A DNA stretch of 64,000 nt. It comes from Nymphaea colorata. Lineage: Eukaryota; Streptophyta; Magnoliopsida; Nymphaeales; Nymphaeaceae. The translations under genes and the position numbers were made by a program. The stretch is taken from contig NC_045139.1 in NCBI RefSeq assembly GCF_008831285.2, positions 25,276,412 through 25,340,411 on the forward strand. Reading direction: 5' to 3'. Positions 11,241-24,350 of the stretch are shown in pieces. The notes beneath the pieces were generated by a model. The model saw only the letters and a program-made list of their open reading frames with translations, was not told the DNA's origin and searched no databases. Numbering within the stretch: the first letter of the stretch is position 1; each line of letters starts with the position of its first letter.

Positions 11241-14200
11241 ATGGAGAGCGGAGGGACGAGGGACGGAGGCGGAGGAGGAGAAGACGACGAGTTCTCGGTC
11301 ATGGTGCTGGCATCCGACCTAACGGTGGATGCACGATCCTTTCTGGAGCGGGTGAACGAGACACATCAGGAGGACGAGTGGTTCGACTGCCGCACCTCCC
11401 TCCTCGACGAGGACTTTTCCGACCTCGAGCAGCTGCAGGCTCTGCGTGTCGAGGGCCTGGACAAGCAAGGCCGCCCCATCCTCAGGATCGTCGGCAAGTA
11501 CTTCCCGGGTAACTTCATCCCCATCTTAACCCCTTCCTGACTCGATTCTCTTTGTCCCTTTTTGGTGGATTGTTTCAAATACGTTGATTGAGAAGATGAC
11601 TTGAGAAGATCGAACGATTCTTCCTTTTTAGTTTATGAATTGATCCTTCATCCTTCTGAATCTCGCTGTAATTAGTGTACCATTGAAGCACCATTAGTTG
11701 CTGATAACCATTTTTGAGGATAGGTCTCGCACCGATGATGAAGCGTTAATGTTAATCAGATTTTCTTGAGGCTGTTCCATGCTTTCAATCCCGAAGGGGG
11801 AAGTTCTCACAGCCCTGTTGATTTAAGGCCGTAACCTAGCTTCGTGATTCTTTCTATTCTACAATTTTTAGTATGGTTTACGGGCTCTGGTTGCGAATCT
11901 CCGACGAGACGTTAAACCAAGTTTCTAAATCAGGTTTCTGAAGAGGCTCTAGAGCTATGATTCACGTGTTATTCCTGGGCGAGCTCCTTTTTGTTATTTA
12001 CATTTGAGAAAACTAGTGAAAGATATGTATTGTGAGAGATGTGTTGAGTGAGGCAAGTGTGTTTTAAGCGGTGTGTGGAGCCATGGACTTAAGTCAGAGG
12101 GACGCATATTAGTCAGCTAGCCTAAAGATGCCCATTTGTTAAGAAAATGAGATCAACATTCTAACGTGGGAAAATGTGTCAATATTTGAGTTTTTTATGA
12201 AGGTATATCTAGTAAGACTGTTACATAGACCTTGAGTATAAGATCAGCGAAGCTTGTAAGTGAAGAACATTGATTGCTGCTTAAGATCAAAATTGAATAG
12301 CTTTATAGCAATCATTTGATGTTCATCAGTGCAACTTTTGATGTTCAAGTGATGTGAACAAAGCAAATGCCAAGGTTTCCAGGTAATGATGGTAGCTTTG
12401 TGTAGATTGATAAAAAATGCTGGCAAGAAATGTCAAAGCCCCAATACAAAAGCACTTATGAGAAGAGATCACACAATATACATGACGCTGAAAAAGAGAA
12501 GCAAATGATGGTGGCCGCCAAACAAGAAGTAATTTTAATAGGGCACCCTAAACCACTTTGCTCAAGGTTGCAAAGTAAAGATAGATGAAGCAAATTATGC
12601 CAAAATGAACAACTCGCACTATGGGTAATTGAGTAGAATGTAAAAATTATTTTCTATACTTAATGGAGGGTAAAGACTCACACAATGGGGCACAAAAATT
12701 TGTCAGCGTGCTTCCGACTATTGAGAAGAGAGGGTCAATTTATCATACGATTGGTTAATTGATTTTGGTAATGATATGTAACTAAACAAGTTCATTAATA
12801 TGAAGAAATATGAAGGTAATTGTGTTGTTGATACTGCCAACAACATAAACCTCGTGTTGTATGTCCTATATGTCAATACGGAAAGGCACATAGACAATGA
12901 TTCAATAGAGTCAAAAGGTTCAGAGAGCATTGGCTGAGCTTCCCAAAGCATTTTATGAGTTTGTACATATAATGTCCTTGGGAAGGTACATCGTGCATAA
13001 GCAAGTCACGCACACACATTGATTCTCTTATTTATTGGTTAGTATTTGGATTGCTATACTCTGTTAGGTTTGATAAAATAGTTTATGAGTAGAAACGTTG
13101 TTAAATTTTCATTTATGTAAAATTTTAAGTATATGCTTAATATCTACATCAGCTGGGTCCAGATTTTTCTTTACATGGCATTAGTGCTTATCTAATTACG
13201 ATATCAACATCTAGTGTATCGACTGATTATTGACGATAGCTAGATGAAAAATATTTAGATTTAAATTAGATAGGCTCTGTTACCATGTGAAGATGAATAT
13301 AAGATCTAGCTAATGTTGATTTCATAGTAATACTAATGTTAAGCATGTCCCTAAAAATTTACACAGCCAAAATTCAACAATGTTTCATCCCCATCTAACA
13401 ATTTTAGATTCACATTTAATAAAGAGTTGCCATCTGAATATTACTAATTATTAGTAGCAAGAGAAAGATATGCAATTTACCTCCTTAGGCAATAACTGGA
13501 GCTTACCAAACTTTAATTATGTCAACTTGTGGTGATCCATAATGGGTAGTGTTTAAGCACGATCCCAACTAGCTCAGAGATCAGAAGTGAATTAACTCAC
13601 GAGCAAAGGAGAGAGAAAACAACATATGCTGTGATGCAAAATTTGCATGAGCTGAAAGCAGCATACATACTATCCTTTAGTGTCACGATTCACTCATTTT
13701 CTCATTACTCCTGTCATAGCACATATTTTCTCTTCCTTCTATCATATATGCATGATACAACAGGATCTGCTTTTATTTATATTTTATAGTTTATGGTAAC
13801 CACAGAAAGAAAAAAGAAAAATACTTTTATTTATTTATTTCTTTGAGTGGACTCCATGTGAAGGTTATTGATTCTAATAGAGTTCCCAAATTAGAAGTCT
13901 GCAGATTCCTTTTAAGTTTTCAACTTTTCATCAGCGCTAGAGACCTCCTTATAGTCAATGGTGACTCTACAATGTCCCTAATTGGCAACTCTTAGTCAGA
14001 ATGTTGACTTGTGAGATAAACTTATGAATTCCTGCATTGACCTGGATGGATTATGAACTCAGTTACAAAATCTGGTGCTTTTGAACAAATAATCGAGGAG
14101 AATACACATATAAGGTATGTGAGGTAACATAGTGTTTAACTATTTATCCATTTATGGGTGCAAGTAGATTTCAGCATGTGTCACTCTGATACTCTTAGAA

Positions 14201-17200
14201 GAGTGTATCACCCTTGGTCCCTTGCTGACATGGCTAGGCACAAGTGGGGGTGTGAGACATGGTTTGGACGTATTTTGTACTTTTTGGTCTATTTTGGTAC
14301 TTTTTGGTTAGTAATTTATATTCTATGAATACAAATATGAATATATGTATTTGTTTGCTTAATATCTTAATGTCAATATATATATATGTATGTATGTATA
14401 TATATACTGTTTTCCATGCCTAAGTTTTTAAAAATTCTCTATACTTGTGTCTACACCCGCACCCATGTTACATAGATTTGACCAACATGGAATGACAAAG
14501 ATGAAAGAGTAACCATGTAATAGAAGCCTGTAGATATGATGCATGCAAAGAACATGCCACCTCCATTTTGGGCTGAGTGCATCACAACTGCTCACCAAGG
14601 AAGCCAAAATTTAAATTTAAATTCCTAATCATGTGCTTAACAATATAAAGGTATTGTGGTTTGCTTCCGAGTACTCAAATTTATTTGTTGATTTCCAGTC
14701 TCTTGAGACATTATCGTTGATGAGACATCATCTTGGTGCTTAGAAATAGCCACCTGCCTCAAGACTTAAATTCTTGATATAGATGTTCCAAAAGGATGCA
14801 ATTTGATGCTACTAATCATGATAAAAGAGAAATTGAGGCAGTAATTTGATAACTAGAAGCAGCTCAACAGAAAGTGCTACCTGACATTCCTAAGCACAAA
14901 CCATGGCAAGGGCAACTAGTAGATCCTTAGAAGATAAGAGTTAGTCCTCTTCGGCATTGAAGCTCAACATAAGAACATTCAATTACAACTCCAAAACCAG
15001 AAGAAGTGCCTGCAATATTAAGGAGATTATCTCAAATTAGAAATTGAATCTCAAGTTTTCATATGCCACTTGCACAATTATATGTTATTGTGCCAACTTC
15101 TTTTGAAGAAGCAAAAAGGCAAAAGTTGGTGGGTCAGTCTTATGCATTGTTGATTGTAGTTTGTACGGCTGGAGAGAATTAAGGGGTTTAAAGCTTCACT
15201 TAATGCCCAAGATCAGCGCAGATTCAGATTTTTCTTCAAAGGCAACCTTGGGAAAGAGGGTACCCGAACAAGCACTCTAAAAATGCAATACCCATCAATT
15301 TTGTAGTCCATTGTTTAAAGATGCAACATGAGGGTAATATTGACCCCAGAGAGAGAGGGGGAGAGAGAGAGCTGCTTGGAGTGGTTGCTGACGATGGATA
15401 AAATAGAGTATAGTGACAATATCATTCTTGGGCTTTATCTGCAAGATTTTTCTCAATAATTTTTGTGGAAATTTATTTTTCCCGAGAAAATCTTGGGAGT
15501 TTAAAAAAAAAATGAAAAGTTACAAAATTAGGTAAAAGATAAAGGGGAAGAAAGCAAGACAGTTCAGTCTTGAACTCCTGATACAGGAATTATTATAAAG
15601 AATACTGCACACTGCACAGAAAGTGATCCTGATCTGATATCTAGACTCGACCTTTCGAAAGTCAGCCACGGCTACTCAGTCATGTGAACAGATTTTAATT
15701 TAAATTTTTTCTCTATATTGATTATTTTGCAATGCATTGAGGTTATCCAGATTTTTTTGTTTGTTACCTATTTTTTCTTCCTTGCTTTCTCTTCCTTCTT
15801 TTTTATTTTCTTTTTCCTTTTTTTTCCCCACATTATTGCTGTTTTGCCCTCCCACACTACTGTCATTCTTCAAGTTTCTTCTCTCAGGTTGCTGCTACTG
15901 CTGCCTTGTGCATGCATGCATGTAGGAAAGCAAGGCCGTCCTCATGCTGCTCACTACCCTTTGCTGTTGCAGGCAGTTGCGTCATGCAATGAGCCCTGCT
16001 CATGCAGCAGTGTTTCCTATTTGCTGTTTAAAAGAGGCTCGTGTTTGCCCTAATTGATTGTTAAAAGATGGGTACAGCACTGCCCTTTAGTTTTTATTTT
16101 AGTTTTATATCCATGCCATTTTAAGTGTCCGTGTGTATGAAAACAAATTTTATTCCCAGATCATTTTATTTCAGGATTAACTAGACCATTCAAATGTCAT
16201 TTTATTCTCAGTTATTCTCTTGCTCCTATATAATTCACTTAGTTTCTTTCATTTTCGAATATGTTTCTTTTGTATTGGGTTCACTTTGTGGACTTCAGCT
16301 CCAGTCATCAGTGCAGAGCGGCTGAAGAAGTATGTATTCCACAAGATCCACACTGAATTGCCTGAAGGGCCATTTTGTATTGTTTACTTGCACAGCTGTG
16401 TTCAGAAAGAGGACAACTCTCCAGGGATGACCATTCTGAGGTGCATCTACGAAGATATTCCCGCTGCTTACAAGAGTAGGCTTGAGGTTGTATACTTTGT
16501 GCATCCTGGGATACGATCAAGGCTTGTTCTGGCTACCCTTGGCCGGTTCTTCTTGAGTGAAGGGTAATCCCTCTTTCATGTTCATACTGGAATGCTATTG
16601 ATTTGCAGCCGACTTAGTTTCCATTATCCTTTCCTAAGGTACTTAGTCTAATCATAAGATGCTCCATAGGTTGGCTTTTTCAAGAGACTGAATAGGGTGT
16701 TAATCTTCAGAACATCAATGCCAAGATATTCACATACATATGTGCACACTCATATATGCGCACATATACACGAATATCATGGAATGTACTAGAATCACGT
16801 TGCTGATAGTGCTGTTAGTCCAAACATCTGATAAAATGATTGGGTTTAGTTATTTTGATGTGAAATTGAATTTTTTTCTCCGCTACATGATTTATTGGTA
16901 ATTTATAACCTGATCCAGTAGAAGCATTGATTTTTCTCATTAGATGATGTTATTTGTAGATGGGTGTTTGGTTTCGAGTTCCTTTACAACCTGGACCAGG
17001 TGCCAAAGTCTTGTAGATCTAATACATGTTGATAGACAATCTGTGAGGTGGCACCTGTAATGGTTAGATCAGCAGAATACTTAGGGCAACTAAAATCAAT
17101 GAAATTAGCATATACTACGATATCATTGTTGCCGAATATAAGCAGTGTGTGTACGTGAACAGAAAAATATGTCTCTGAGAAATTGTTAGCTACTTTGCAG

Positions 17201-17432
17201 TTTGTACTGGAAAATCAAGTATGTTAGCCGTCTTCAGTATCTTTGGGATGATATCAAGAAGGGGCAGGTTGAAATTCCAGACTTTGTAAAACAACATGAC
17301 GATGTTCTTGAGAATAGACCATTGACAGATTACGGAATAGAGCCCGACATTCTTCCTGTAAATGAGGGGCCAATGGTGGGCTATTCGTTCATGAGGCATG
17401 AGGACAGATGGGCTTCTAGGGCATATTCTTGA
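11241..17432 (+). CDS. Divergent CRAL-TRIO (SEC14-like) domain protein, 254 aa, 3 exons
   Basis: Coding exons are 11241-11508, 16299-16563 and 17201-17432, all with GT..AG borders and consistent phases (268, 265 and 232 nt; 765 nt with stop). The start ATG sits in a good context (gtcgccATGG) and is followed by an acidic, Gly-rich N-terminus. Exon 1 ends in a GLDKQGRPILRIVGKYFPG segment. Exon 2 carries PEGPFCIVYLHSC and the VVYFVHPGIRSRL..ATLGRFFL segment. Exon 3 gives LYWKIKYVSRLQYLW. This is the divergent CRAL-TRIO fold found in BNIP2/GDAP2-type and small plant SEC14 cytosolic factor-like proteins. Family knowledge suggests a cytosolic lipid- or small-ligand-binding role; the specific ligand is unknown. 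Intron 1 is 4.8 kb and full of repeats. A possible poly(A) signal lies near 17513. Confidence 0.88.
12490..12890 (+). mobile_element. Copia gag/protease remnant inside intron 1
   Basis: At about 12748 the + strand reads DWLIDFGNDM, a stop, then NKFINMKKYEG. This corresponds to the WI.DSGCS.H..-type copia protease start followed by a KKYEGG-like segment. It has stops and lies within the first intron of the SEC14-like gene in the same orientation. Confidence 0.5.
12900..16298 (+). other. Remainder of intron 1 of the SEC14-like gene
   Basis: No gene is visible. It contains AT/GT-rich simple sequence near 14376-14406, a GA run near 15350-15370, and a T-rich pyrimidine stretch at 15760-15830. The exon 2 acceptor follows 'ggacttcag' at 16298. 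Confidence 0.6.
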
Positions 17433-17679
17433 CGACACATCAAATGATGGTGATCCGTACTATATGTCCCTGTTCTACTTACTGCTAATTAGTATATCGT
17501 AGAATGACGTATGTAAATAATGTGTGCTGACCTGTGGGTTCTTGTTGCATAGTCCTCTTCATTAGAAGCCTTTGTTTGGCTTCCCTTGGAATTAAGAAGT
17601 TTTTGTTTGGCTTTATGGCTGTCTCATTGGATAACTTACCCACAGCACTGCATGTATATTTTCTTAAATTATTCTGCAA

Positions 17680-17745
17680 TCGAGAGAGAGAGAGAGAACT
17701 GCATGGTTATCTATCTGTGTTGTGTGTGTGTGTGTGTGTGTGTGA
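17680..17745. repeat. Adjacent (GA)n and (GT)n microsatellites
   Basis: A GA run at about 17682-17697 and a TG run at about 17723-17744, in the 3' flank of the SEC14-like gene. Confidence 0.9.
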
Positions 17746-17759
17746 TGGGGAAGGGTCAG

Positions 17760-18800
17760 GGGAGAGGAGAGATACCTTGAGGAGGCCAATGCCTATCCCT
17801 TGCCCTAGGTGTTCAGGGTTGTTTCGGGAGAACTTAGAGGTGCGGTACATCCATCAACTAGAGTATTGTACATCTATTGTTCCTATCTATCATTCATAGT
17901 TCTGAAGGATATAATTTATAAGAATCAAATTGATGCCAAGACTTTTACAGGACGAACTACCCATGGAGCCAATACACCAATACAACTGTGATAAGTAGAT
18001 ACAAAATATAAATAGCAAGTGTAGCTAGTTTTCATGCTATGTGAAATCTAGTTTTTAGTTCAAGCCAGACATATATTTGAACCTTTTTCCCTAATTCCAA
18101 AGGGAAATAAACCTTCAAATTCCCTCGAGAAAGCCAGTGGCAGTTTCCATGTTTTCACCTCTAGTTGAGGGCTATTTAGCAAGTTCATCTCCAGGCAAGG
18201 CTGTCACGAACTCACGACGGAGAATCAAAGATGTGGAGGTGACTCAAAATTTGTGGAAAGTTTTTTATTCTTCGTAATCTGTAAACTTATCTTTTATCTT
18301 CCTAAGTATTTAAAATTAGTGAGGAAATGTTGAATTTTAACTTATTAAGTCTGTACCTTAATGACAACAAAGGCAACAATAAAATTGCTTTTTCCTTATT
18401 ATGTAGCTGTTGTAAGCCACTAAGCATGATTAAGAAAGCGAAAAACTCCGTATTAAGACTTAATAAGTAAGGGTGTAAATATCAATGCTAATTTAGAGGA
18501 ACAAAAAATGACAATGGCAAGGATGGTCCTTTCATTTGCATCTGTTTCTCCTTGTCCAAACATATCGGCATTTGATCAACGAAATGTCATCAAATTCTAT
18601 TCCTATGGATGTAAAGCAAATAGAAAGCTTCTTATCAATTTGATTTCCTTGGCTGTTAAACTTTTGGGGGCTGGAGGCAAGTTGGCTCTCTCTCTTTCAT
18701 CTCTATAAAACCGTAGCCTAAGAATGACCAATAAAACAAGAAGTTGTGTTTGTGTGAAAACTTGAAAATGTAAATATCAAGGCTAATTTAAGTTTTTCCA
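17760..18800. other. Gene-free intergenic stretch
   Basis: No gene recognised. The segment 18120-18240 resembles 40330-40450 (shared words such as 'ggc..ggct..catgaact' and 'caaag...ggagg'), suggesting a low-copy dispersed repeat. Confidence 0.4.
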
Positions 18801-19182
18801 AAACTTAATTTTCCATAATAAAAATGTAAGAAAATTTCAGGTTCGTTAGCATAAGCAAATGCTTCATGCGAAATTATTCGTTATTTGTCAACTATCATCA
18901 GTCAGCAGATAGAGCATCAGGCCCATTAAAAGAGCATTTATTGAATTGTTCCATTTGCATTTTTATTTTTTGTGATTTTCCAAGGAGACATATTTTCCTT
19001 ATGACATCTATCAGGAAATGTAATGTTTTGAATTAAGATCTACACTTGCCACAAAATTTATAAAGTAAAACTAAGTAAATATACATTTCTTAAGATATTA
19101 GTTGAATTGATAAAAATGTAATTTAGTAATGCCATGCTAATAAGAAGATCCTATCCAATGTTCTGTCGTTTATCATATTAAG

Positions 19183-20014
19183 GTAACGTTTGATGGGATG
19201 GAAATTCACTGTAGTCAAATTTTTAAAATTTTTCGAGTTTATCAAACATGGAAAAAAAAATTTTACCGTTGGGGCTGGAAACAGAAATAAATTTCCAAAA
19301 AAAAATTTTCAGAAAAAATTTTCTGGTTTTTTTTTTTTTTACCGTTACCCCTGGTGCCTCCCTCCTTCTTCCCTCGCTCCCTTCTTCCTGAGCTTCCCTT
19401 CTTCTTCCTCCTACACTTCCTTCTTCCTCTTTCTCCCTTCTTCCTCCTAGCCTTCCTTCTTCCTCCTTCTCCTTCATTCTTCCTCCTTTTCCCTTCTTCC
19501 TCCGCGTCACTTCTTCCTCCTTCCTTCTTCCTCCGCCTCCCTTCTTCCTCCTTCCTTCTTCCTCTGCCGCCTCCCTTCTTCTTCCTCTGTTGCCTCCCTT
19601 CTTCCTCCCTCCTTCTTCCTCTGCCTTCCTCTCTCCCTTCTTCCTACGACCCTTGCTCCCTTCTTCCTTCCTTACTCCTTTCTTCCTTCGCCTCCCTTTT
19701 TCCTCCGCCTCTCTTTTTCCTCCTTCATCCTTCCATTCTTTCTCGCTCTCTTTTTCCCCTAAACTTGAAAATTTATTTCTTTTTCGTCAAACTAAGAAAT
19801 AAATTTTTAGAAATTTATTTTTTAGTTTGATGAAAAAAAAAATATATTTCCAAGTTTATGAAAAAAAAGAAGCGAGGAAGGAAATTTATTTCTTAGTCAT
19901 TACACACACATTTAATATCAAAATGAACATCGAATTTTTTTCATTCAATTTTTTCAAAAAATATATTTTCAAAAATATATTTTTAATTGCATATTTTCAA
20001 CCACCAAACGTTAC
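19183..20014. mobile_element. Inverted-repeat-bounded element carrying a pyrimidine tract
   Basis: The left end 'gtaacgtttgatgg' (19183-19196) and the right end 'ccaccaaacgttac' (20001-20014) are inverted repeats with one mismatch in 14. The interior is AT-rich at both sides with a long CTTCCTCC tract in the middle. No coding capacity. I could not identify a convincing target-site duplication. Confidence 0.5.
19350..19765. repeat. About 415-bp polypyrimidine (CTTCCTCC-type) tract
   Basis: The + strand is almost pure C and T, built from shifting CTTCCTCC and CTTCTTCCTC units. The 158-codon frame over it is only a low-complexity Pro/Ser/Phe/Leu translation. Such homopurine-homopyrimidine DNA is known to favour triplex formation and replication slippage. 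Confidence 0.9.
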
Positions 20015-20275
20015 TAGGAAATTTCATTTCCACTTTTATTTGAATAGTTTTCACGAAGAACGATGCTTTTATTAAGAAATCACATTCCCTTTTATAATTA
20101 TAAGCAAAAGACGGACCTTAAAATAGGGGAAAAAACAATAAATAACAGTACTGCAATTAAAATTCTGACACCATTCAATCACTTCAAAGTTTTGGTTGAC
20201 CCAAGAAGAGAGGGACAAAACCGAAGCATATTGTGACTGATCCATATCCATGTTAAAAACCGATAGGCTTTCAGC

Positions 20276-21659
20276 TTACTCTCACACGCGTGTTTTTGGA
20301 CCCAAACGAAACCTGTCCTGGCATGAAGATGGTGATTCCCCAGAGGCAAAGCCACCCTTCTTTATAATATTTTATTTCTTTAATTTAAAGAATATATATA
20401 TATATAAAAGAAAAAATACCATGAATTACAATATAAAAATGAACACTTTTTTGAGCATGTGGGAGTCATTGCCTACACCAACCTATACCTCTAAGTTTAG
20501 GACTGTTTGAAGACTTCGGTGGTTCTACAATACACCATTTAACTCGAGTGTTGCACATGTCATTGTTTGTGGTTCAAATGAGTAGCACCCATAAAAACAA
20601 ACCGAAGTTGCATCATCTACACGACATCAGTTATATCATACCCCACAAAATATCCTAAATGGAGATGAAATGAAGTATGTTTTGCCATGCAGTCTTGCAG
20701 GTCTGATTTTGCTTCTTCATATGGTTCTGATATCTTGAGAGCTAAATTGGAGCCACATCCACTACAGTTTGTGAAGTATAATACATTCGCCTAACGCAAA
20801 ATTTCGTGGGACTCTTTCCTTAATATAATCCTACTCCTCAGCTCTATCAAGGTGAACCATGTTTGGTTATATGCCTATTTACATAAAATATTCTTTTAAA
20901 TCTGAGTGGTCCTTGATGAATATTTCAAGTTGAATCGTTGTGGTTAGATGTCCCCTTCAAGAGTGGTTTGTTTGTCATGAATGAGCAAAGTTTAGAGGTT
21001 CTTAAAGCATCACTCGATCCATTAATCATTTCTTAACAATGAGTGCAAACGATTGAGATATGAAGTGGGAGAAGGTATAAAATAAATGATTTTTATGAAG
21101 GAAAAGCACTAGGTCGAACCATTAAGATGGAAATCAGAAAGCATCTGATAAGAACGTCGTATTCTTTGAACACATATTATTATTATTATACACATATTTC
21201 AGGGCATATGTTGCAATTATATCCAGCATTTACTACTATATTTAAGCACAACATGATCAATTTAAGTTTCTCGAAATAATGATATAATATTTTTAAAGCT
21301 TGTATTTTGTGAACGTGAGGTTGGTGCAATAGGCAAAAATAATAAGCGGCTAATTTTTGTTCCTAATTTTTTGGAATGCTAATTTCTTATGCTACAAAAA
21401 AAAAAAAAAAGACTATTAACATGCAAGACCCTTATGTATCAAAAGCAGGTCATACATATATTTTATATATTTTAGAGAGATAAGAGATTAGGTGAAAAGT
21501 TTTGACCGTCTTTTTAAACTGTAAAATGAAATAAAATATTGATAAACGGTTACAATTCAGTTGTCTAAATAATTTATGCAACCTAAAGATTTTAGTTAAG
21601 ATTCATTAAACGAGTTTTATTTTTTAAGGCGTAGGTTTTGATTCCACCATTATCGGACC
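20276..21659. other. Gene-free stretch upstream of the G-patch gene
   Basis: I see no gene. AT-rich, with an A-run at 21396-21410. The distal promoter of the 26-kb gene presumably lies at the right end, where GC content rises. Confidence 0.5.
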
Positions 21660-22092
21660 CACATTTCTCCTTCTCTCACGCGTACCGACTGGACCTCTGA
21701 GGCTCCGACGGCCGTGTTGGCTCACCCTTAGAAAAGTTGGTGTGCCCTCGTCGCCTCGCGCTCTCTGTCCCCGCTGCCCTTCTTCGTCGTCGCCCTTCTT
21801 CCGAGTCTCCTCCTCCGTCGCATCCTCTTAACGCACTTGGATTATATCTGTTTTATATTGGATTTCGATCTTGATTTTCGCGCGTCGGTCGCCCTTCTTC
21901 ATTTTCTACTGGAGGCGAGGAAACCCAATTTTTGGGGAGTTTCTTGCCCTCCAAGATTGCTGGAATCGTGGATGTTGGTTGTTCGCCGAGCAGAGTTCTG
22001 ATGATTCTGCCGATGTGGGCACTGGCTTCTTTCTCTTGCGCCGGATAGGAGGTCTGGTTGAAGGAAACAGTGAAGCGAAACGGGAGGACGAG
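21660..22092 (+). other. Probable 5'UTR exon of the MOS2-like gene
   Basis: GC- and CT-rich sequence stands out from the AT-rich flanks and ends at a good donor (gaggacgag|gtaatt at 22093). It would join the coding exon whose acceptor is at 26025 ('ttacag|ataag'), 18 nt before the ATG at 26044. A 21-nt alternative internal exon is possible at 25624-25644 (cag|...gaag|gtatgc). The exon start and the linkage are inferred. Confidence 0.45.
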
Positions 22093-23436
22093 GTAATTAT
22101 TGATTTCTGCTGTTTCTTATACTTGGGCGTGGTTGCTTGATAGACCGAATTTTATTAGTTCCTTTTGTTCTATTGGACGTTGCAATCGAGTTATACGATT
22201 ATTCTTTCTGTATACCTGTCTTACTCCTTTGCCTTTTAGCGCGTTTCCATGTTTGGCTATTTGGATGTGTACTTTCCTTGGTAGTTTGTACCTAGACTTG
22301 TGCGTTTCGGGGGTCTTCTCGATAGTTGGTGGTTACGTGAAAGTTTGAGGTAGAAAATTTGAAAAAATTGTTGCTAGTAGCAACTACTCTACCACGCTTT
22401 TCCTTCCCATTGATGTGCTAGCATCGCCTAATTCTTAGTAGGCTATGGTGATCTTATGAGGCTTTGCATTTTTTTAACATTCTTCTCTACAAAATTTAAT
22501 CATATTCTTGCTAGAAGTGATGGAAAGGGGAGTTGAACGACAAAAAGATATAAAATAAAAAAGGTAATTAATTAAATGGTGTTTGTAATGATGAGAAAGA
22601 AACAACAAATATATTGCTCGATGCTGTAATTATAGAAAAGCAGGATTTGGCGGGAAATAGAAACTAGTGTTCAGATTTCTGATTGCAAAAAAGTCAGAAA
22701 TAAGCTTATAGGATCTAGGCTTGAACATGAATCATGTGCAACTGCTAGGAACTAAGATACTTGGGTCAATGGAAGTGGGAAACAGAAGGACGACTCAAAG
22801 TCTTTTATCTGTTAACGATATGTTCGAATTCTGTGAACCCTGTGGGATGTTCTATTGATTCTTCACCATGGAGACGTCTTAGCAATTTCACCACCTTTCA
22901 GATAAGTGGATATGACGTCCTTATATCCATTGATTCCTTAACTTTGAGCTTTGCGATGTCGCAGTCAACCCTTCTATTTGATTGTGAAAACTTGTTTCTT
23001 TGAATTTTTGATTGAGAATTAGAAAGGTTTGACAGAAGGATATAAGAGCACTAATCTTATCCTGATGTTGACTGGTATGATTCAATATGAATGACATATC
23101 TAGTTGTAGGGAAGAAAATAAAATCTTGCACCGTCCTCTAATGGGCAGTCCATTTCCACATCAATAAAGCATTAACTTTGTGTATCATTTGTAACCAAGG
23201 TAGTCTATAAAAATGGACTAAATGGCATCTTCTCCTGTTGCTTTTGTGGTTGACTGACAAAAAAAAAAAAAGAAGAAGACTGAAGTCTCTGCTCATGTTC
23301 ATGATGATGCCAACATGAGTCATCTTTTCGCAAGCATAGCTTGTTTTAACTTTTATGAACTGTTGGAACTGTATACCAAGCCGAGTTTCTATTTCATTCT
23401 ATTTTGTTTTGGGATTACTTTTACTCTTTTTCCTGT

Positions 23437-23473
<37 letters not shown>

Positions 23474-23580
23474 GATGGAGAGAGAGAGAGAGAGAGAGAA
23501 AACAGCCTGATTGACTCCTTAACAGTTCATCTAATAAACCTGATTGAGAAGACATTTGTATAATAAGTAATGGGTGCATA

Positions 23581-24350
23581 CAATGTTATCCGTATCGTAC
23601 GATACGGACGCGTATCGTACGATACGGACGCGTATAGGTCAAGAAAACCTATACGATACGTGTTTGAAACACGATACGCGTCCGTATCGTACGTGTATCC
23701 CCCGTATCGTGCGATACGGGGGTTGTATCGTACGATACGGGTGATACACCCCCGTATCGTACGATACGGGAGAAAACACATATTTCTTTATTTTTTAAAA
23801 GTTTAAACACTCCTCCCCCTCTCTCTTCTTGTATTTAAAGACTCCAATAGACGTAGGAGGGAGAGATTTTGCCCATTTTCATCAAAAATAACCAAGGATT
23901 CCTGAATTTGGGAGATATTATCGTTGAATCAGGAAAGATGATAACTATATGTTTTGAACTTGTAAAATTGTGATGTAATCTAAGTCCTAAAACTCCAAGT
24001 CCTAAGACTAAGTCCTAAGATTCTATAAAATTTTCAAGTTTAAAATCGTGATGGATGCTTATATGTTATTCTTGAAGATTTGATTTCTTATTTTTAAATG
24101 TATCGTTGATACACATGAATGTTCCTTATGTATGATGATCTTTTTTATATTTGAATACATTTTTCTTAATTTCTGATTTTTTGTTCATCTTTTCAGATTT
24201 TTAATGATTTTTCTCTATTTTTTATGATTTTTAAATATTTTTTAAAATTAAAAAATTAATTTTATGATACGCTACGTTTGCGATACTTTACGATACGGCA
24301 TATAGGTTGGTCCGACCGATACGCGATACGCTACGCCTTTTATAACATTG
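23581..24350. mobile_element. Non-autonomous hAT-like DNA transposon, 770 bp
   Basis: It starts 'caatgttat' and ends 'ataacattg', a perfect 9-bp terminal inverted repeat. It is flanked by a perfect 8-bp direct repeat 'ggtgcata' (23573-23580 and 24351-24358). An 8-bp target duplication and CA(A/G)TG-type ends fit the hAT superfamily. Both subterminal zones are packed with CGTATCGTACGATACG-type palindromes (23590-23772 and, degenerate, 24266-24337). It has no transposase frame. It sits inside the inferred 5'UTR intron of the MOS2-like gene. Confidence 0.8.
23590..23772. repeat. Array of CGTATCGTACGATACG palindromes
   Basis: Five or more copies of the self-complementary word 'cgtatcgtacgatacg' or close variants, spaced by 'gacg', 'gggtgatacacc' and similar. 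The middle, 'acgatacgtgtttgaaacacgatacg', lets the left and right halves pair, so the whole array can fold into a long hairpin. Confidence 0.9.

Larger units (their letters stand above)
18810..20275. repeat. Dispersed repeat, copy A, interrupted by another element
   Basis: The left part (about 18830-19030) and right part (about 20045-20275) match copy B at 24640-25290 in the same order and orientation. Shared left words include 'cataagcaaatgc' and 'catttt'. Shared right words include 'ttttataa..ttataagcaaaaga' and the 'ggtt.acccaagag' segment. In copy A the two halves are separated by the element at 19183-20014. Confidence 0.65.

Noticed and set aside
11126..11512. 128-codon plus-strand frame overlapping exon 1 of the SEC14-like gene
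   Set aside because: Alternative frame of the GC-rich first exon; Arg-rich and lacking the conserved CRAL-TRIO segments seen in the chosen frame.
19354..19830. 158-codon frame rich in Pro, Ser, Phe and Leu
   Set aside because: Translation of the pyrimidine tract, not a gene.
23590..23772. Regular short repeats that might look like a CRISPR array
   Set aside because: The repeats are self-complementary 16-mers with irregular spacers of 4-15 bp, in plant DNA, and lie inside a transposon with clear ends.
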